From positions 310,001 to 374,000 of the forward strand of contig NZ_BMOV01000003.1 of NCBI RefSeq assembly GCF_014647255.1: a DNA stretch of 64,000 nucleotides, written 5' to 3'. The translations under genes were made by a program, and so were the position numbers. This DNA is from Iodidimonas muriae (lineage in GTDB: Bacteria > Pseudomonadota > Alphaproteobacteria > Sphingomonadales > Rhodothalassiaceae). Shown here one piece after another: positions 61,057 to 64,000 of this stretch. The notes under the pieces are model-generated. The model was given only the letters and a program-made list of their open reading frames with translations, had not been told where the DNA came from and made no database searches. How positions within the stretch are numbered: the first letter of the stretch is position 1; the number at the start of each line of letters is the position of its first letter.

Positions 61057-64000
61057 TCATGAGGGTTGTTCAGCCCGGTCAAGAAGGCGTTTTATGTTGA
61101 ATTGGATGGCGTTCTGGTCGAAGGGGGGCTCGCGCGTGTCGAGCGCACCGCGCACATAGCGGGGCTCGCGCGCGAAACCGTTTTCGACCTGTACGATGGC
61201 GAGAATGAATTTCTGAGGTTCGTGCAGCGAGGTAATCACCTCCTGCCGTGTGATCATCACAGTGTCGGCACCGTCGATTCGGCCCTTCACCTCGATAAAG
61301 CGCAAATGGTCGATCTTCGGATCGTAAGAGGCGATGTCGTAGCCGACCTTCTGCGCCGATACATCCGTAGGCGTATTGCCAAGCGCCCGTTCCGCCGCGA
61401 TGACGGCATTCATGGCGGCGATCTCGATCTCGCGCCGGGCAACGGGATCCTCGGCAAAACCGGCGGGTACGCCTCCCGCACCTTCCGTCGCGGGCTGGCG
61501 CGCTGCGAGAAGCCCGCGCGGGATAACGACCATGCCGCCCCGCACACGCGGCGGCTGGGATGAGATAAAGCGCTCCTGCTCAAGCATGTCCATTCTGCGC
61601 TTCAGCCGTTCGGCAAGGTCCTCGGCGCGGCGTTGTGCGTTCTGCCAGTTGAGACGCGTCTTCTTTCCGGCGCGTTCCTCTTCCTTCAGCTCGAATGCGC
61701 GGGAATCCCAGTAGTTGATTTCCTTCTTCAAACGGGCGCGCACCTCACGCTCAACCTTGTCGATTTCCGGCAGGCGGCGGGCCTTGACCTCGGCGACATG
61801 GCCCTGCGCCAGCTCCACGGTCGCGAAGCGGACGGCGGTCTTCTCCAGCTCGGTGCGCAGCCAGTCTTCGTGCAGCAGATCATCGACGAGTGCGATCTCT
61901 TCGGGCTTTGCGGGCCTGAGATTGAGATGCGGCGCGATACCGGCATTGGTCGCAACGCCGTTGCGATCGATGCCCGCGAATTGCAGCTTCTCGGAAATGA
62001 TGTGCGGCTTGCCCGTGGCGGTCGGGCGGCTATCCTGAACGCTGTGCTCCAGTAGAAACAGCGCCGATATCTGATCGCCCGGATCGGTGTCATCCACAAG
62101 GATGGCTCCACGCTTCATCAGGTGATCGTACTGTTCCCGGACCACGCTGATGACGGCTTCCAGAAGAGGGTGGCCGGGGCAGATGAAAGCCGCGACCGGC
62201 TGCTGATTGATCCGGTCCTTCTCGAAACAGATACGCTCGTATTTCTTCTGGATCGGGGCGCCCGAGCCAATCTGGCGATCCCGTTCCCGCAGGCTGAGCG
62301 GGACATGTGTGATTTCCCAGCGGCCTTCCTCACGGCGCTTTATACGCCCGCCGAGATGCTGGAATGCTTCGACAAAGAAGCTCTGCACGTGATGGGGCTG
62401 TAAACGCTGCGCCTCGGCGCGTTCCATCTCAAGACGGAGTTCCTGCACCTTCGCCTGCGGCATGGTGTCGTTGGTCAGCGCACGGCGCTCCAGCAGCTCC
62501 AGAAGGTGGTTCTGATCGACCGCGCCATCGACGGTCTGAAACAGGCGTGCCTTGACCTCTTCCTGTTCGCCATACTGGATGGCCTCGAACAAGAGGTCCT
62601 TCAGCGCGGTTCCTTCGAACAGCTCCCCGAGAACGTCATAGACGCGCCCGCCAAGCGCTTCCCGCGCGGCTTCCAGCTTTTCGAGCAACCGGCCATATAC
62701 CTCGCCCTCGCGCGTGTCGTCGGCAACCAGATTCCAGAGATGGCAGACTTCCGTCTGCCCGATGCGGTGAATGCGCCCGAAGCGCTGTTCGATCTTGTTC
62801 GGGTTCCACGGCAGATCGTAATTCACCATCAGATGGCCGCGCTGGAGGTTCACACCTTCGCCTGCGGCATCGTTGGCGATCAGGACCAGCATGTCGCGGT
62901 CCTGCATGAAGCGCTCGACGACCTTGCGGCGTTCCTCGCGGGTGACGCCGCCGTGAATGACCTCGACGGCATCAGGTCTGCCAATCCGCGCGCGGACCTT
63001 TTCGAGAAGATATTGAAGCGTGTCCTTCGGCTCGGTGAAGATGATCAGCTTGCGCCGGTTGCCATCGGAATCGATCATCAGGTCGTCATCGAGGATACGA
63101 TCAAGCTGCGTCCACTTGGTATCCTGGCCGGAGCGCAGAACGCCCAGCGCCATGGTCTCCAGTCTTTTGAGGGTCTCGACCTCGATTTCCAGTTGCTCGA
63201 TTGTCTCGGCGGTCGTTGCGCCGGTCGAGATCAGCTCCTCAATTTCGTCAACCTCGTCCTGACCGAACTCCTCGATATTGCTGAGGATCTCATCGGTCAC
63301 TTCCTCTGTCGCGAATTTCGCGCGCGCGCCTTTTTTTGCGAGGCGGGCTTCGCCCAGCTCGCTCTCCAGCCGCTCCCGGCGACGTTTCAGGGAGTGGTAG
63401 ATCGCCGCAGGCGACGAGGCGAGGCGGCGCTGTAGAATTTGCAGCGCGAAGCCGACATTGTTCCGCTTCTTGTTGTCCTGGTCAGTGAACCGCTGTACCC
63501 GGTTCATTTCCGTCCGGACATACTCTGTCACGGCGCTATAGAGCGCGGCCTCTGGCTCGGACAGCTCGTATTTGACGGTATAGGCGCGCCGCTCCGGGAA
63601 GAGCGGTCGTCCGTCAAAACGAAGCAGTTCCTCCTTGGTGAGCCGCCGCATCATATCGGCGGTGTCGGCATAGTGAACGCCGTCGCGGAAGCGGCCCTCG
63701 AACCGGTCGCCATCGAGAAGTGCCATGAAAAGCTGGAAATCCTCTTCCTTGCCGTTATGCGGGGTTGCCGACATGAGCAGGAGGTGGCGGCAAATCTGGC
63801 CAAGCTGCTGACCGAGTTGATAGCGCTTGGTGTACTTCACATCGCCGCTGAAATAGGTGGCCGACATGCGATGCGCTTCATCGCAGATGATCAGGTCCCA
63901 TTCGTGCGAGCTGGCGAGTTTCTGCTGAAGGTCCTCGTTGCGGGCAAGCACGTCGAGGCGGGCGATCAACCGGTTGCGGTCGTTGAAAGCGTTTCCCGAG
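61057..64000 (-). CDS. DEAH-type SNF2-like helicase with DUF3883-like C-terminus (5' end outside window)
   Basis: 981 visible residues; the frame is open to the right edge, so the N-terminal Walker A part is missing. Motif II LIICDEAHRM, motif III LLLMSATPHNG, then the helicase C domain (KLIIFTEPKDTLQYLLEKV, NYDLPWNPNKIEQRFGRIHR, a typical motif VI region). The last 120 residues (VGYDIASYDPKIDHLRFIEV, KGRIDGADTVMITR) match DUF3883, a nuclease-like fold often fused to defence proteins. Probable DNA translocase of the DUF499-DUF1156 system. Confidence 0.88.
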   Translation of the reverse strand, partial: SGNAFNDRNRLIARLDVLARNEDLQQKLASSHEWDLIICDEAHRMSATYFSGDVKYTKRYQLGQQLGQICRHLLLMSATPHNGKEEDFQLFMALLDGDRFEGRFRDGVHYADTADMMRRLTKEELLRFDGRPLFPERRAYTVKYELSEPEAALYSAVTEYVRTEMNRVQRFTDQDNKKRNNVGFALQILQRRLASSPAAIYHSLKRRRERLESELGEARLAKKGARAKFATEEVTDEILSNIEEFGQDEVDEIEELISTGATTAETIEQLEIEVETLKRLETMALGVLRSGQDTKWTQLDRILDDDLMIDSDGNRRKLIIFTEPKDTLQYLLEKVRARIGRPDAVEVIHGGVTREERRKVVERFMQDRDMLVLIANDAAGEGVNLQRGHLMVNYDLPWNPNKIEQRFGRIHRIGQTEVCHLWNLVADDTREGEVYGRLLEKLEAAREALGGRVYDVLGELFEGTALKDLLFEAIQYGEQEEVKARLFQTVDGAVDQNHLLELLERRALTNDTMPQAKVQELRLEMERAEAQRLQPHHVQSFFVEAFQHLGGRIKRREEGRWEITHVPLSLRERDRQIGSGAPIQKKYERICFEKDRINQQPVAAFICPGHPLLEAVISVVREQYDHLMKRGAILVDDTDPGDQISALFLLEHSVQDSRPTATGKPHIISEKLQFAGIDRNGVATNAGIAPHLNLRPAKPEEIALVDDLLHEDWLRTELEKTAVRFATVELAQGHVAEVKARRLPEIDKVEREVRARLKKEINYWDSRAFELKEEERAGKKTRLNWQNAQRRAEDLAERLKRRMDMLEQERFISSQPPRVRGGMVVIPRGLLAARQPATEGAGGVPAGFAEDPVARREIEIAAMNAVIAAERALGNTPTDVSAQKVGYDIASYDPKIDHLRFIEVKGRIDGADTVMITRQEVITSLHEPQKFILAIVQVENGFAREPRYVRGALDTREPPFDQNAIQFNIKRLLDRAEQPS

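Noticed and set aside
60837-61082. Longer start of the 66-residue gene
   Set aside because: The extra 15 residues are Glu-Arg repeats translated from the purine-rich ribosome site.
49220-64000. Calling the run DISARM or BREX
   Set aside because: No DUF1998 (DrmB), PLD (DrmC), PglZ, BrxC or PglX-type gene is seen; DUF499 and DUF1156 belong to a different association. The part outside the window could change this view.

Overview
The window is 64 kb of an alphaproteobacterial chromosome. The evidence is the gene order yebC-ruvC-ruvA-ruvB-ybgC-tolQ-tolR-tolA-tolB-pal-cpoB-tilS, the order rnd-lptC-lptA-lptB-rpoN-hpf-ptsN, a long-form HPF, and a glutathione-dependent formaldehyde pair. I cannot name the genus. 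The lipopolysaccharide transport genes, Tol-Pal genes and a TonB-dependent receptor show a Gram-negative cell envelope.

Left part (1 to about 28.2 kb) is core chromosome. It holds the Tol-Pal/Ruv block on the minus strand, a secreted TPR protein, glycerol kinase (glpK), an enoyl-CoA hydratase-family protein, formaldehyde oxidation genes (frmA, fghA), an HSL-type esterase, a TonB-dependent receptor interrupted by one in-frame amber codon, a divergent AraC-family regulator, tRNA-Arg(ACG), a lipoprotein, the ptsN-hpf-rpoN-lpt block, ribonuclease D and a glycerol-type aquaporin (glpF).

At 28.39-28.76 kb there is an intact tRNA-Arg(CCT). On its 3' side lie two degenerate copies of its 3' half, in exact 147-bp steps. 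This looks like an integration hot spot. From there to the right end everything looks accessory: small proteins of unknown function, three overlapping ankyrin-repeat genes, a mobilization module (relaxase, MobC-like protein, a frameshifted TraG/VirD4 coupling protein, a hairpin-rich candidate oriT), a C-terminal scrap of a tyrosine recombinase, cargo (CPA2 antiporter with HTH regulator, universal stress protein, pentapeptide-repeat protein) and an ArdC-type antirestriction protein. No type IV secretion genes were seen, so the transfer apparatus is incomplete within the window.

The last 19 kb (45.2-64 kb) is a defence island. One unit (45.25-49.0 kb, plus strand) is a tight four-gene operon: an unknown helical protein, a QueC-like PP-loop enzyme, an XRE-ImmA/IrrE regulator-protease and a PIN-like nuclease. 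It is flanked by imperfect direct repeats and looks like an inserted cassette. The second unit (49.2 to beyond 64 kb, minus strand) is a run of at least eight genes: a DEAH/SNF2 helicase with a DUF3883-like end (cut by the window edge), a 66-residue protein, a DUF1156 DNA methylase, a nucleoside-deoxyribosyltransferase/TIR-like protein, a DUF499 ATPase with a HEPN-like N-terminus, an Abi_C-type protein, a small HEPN protein, and a 936-residue nuclease-STAND-TPR-SEC-C protein. The first seven are spaced 16-19 bp apart or overlap. The combination implies modification, sensing and abortive effectors acting together, but the function is inferred from domains only.
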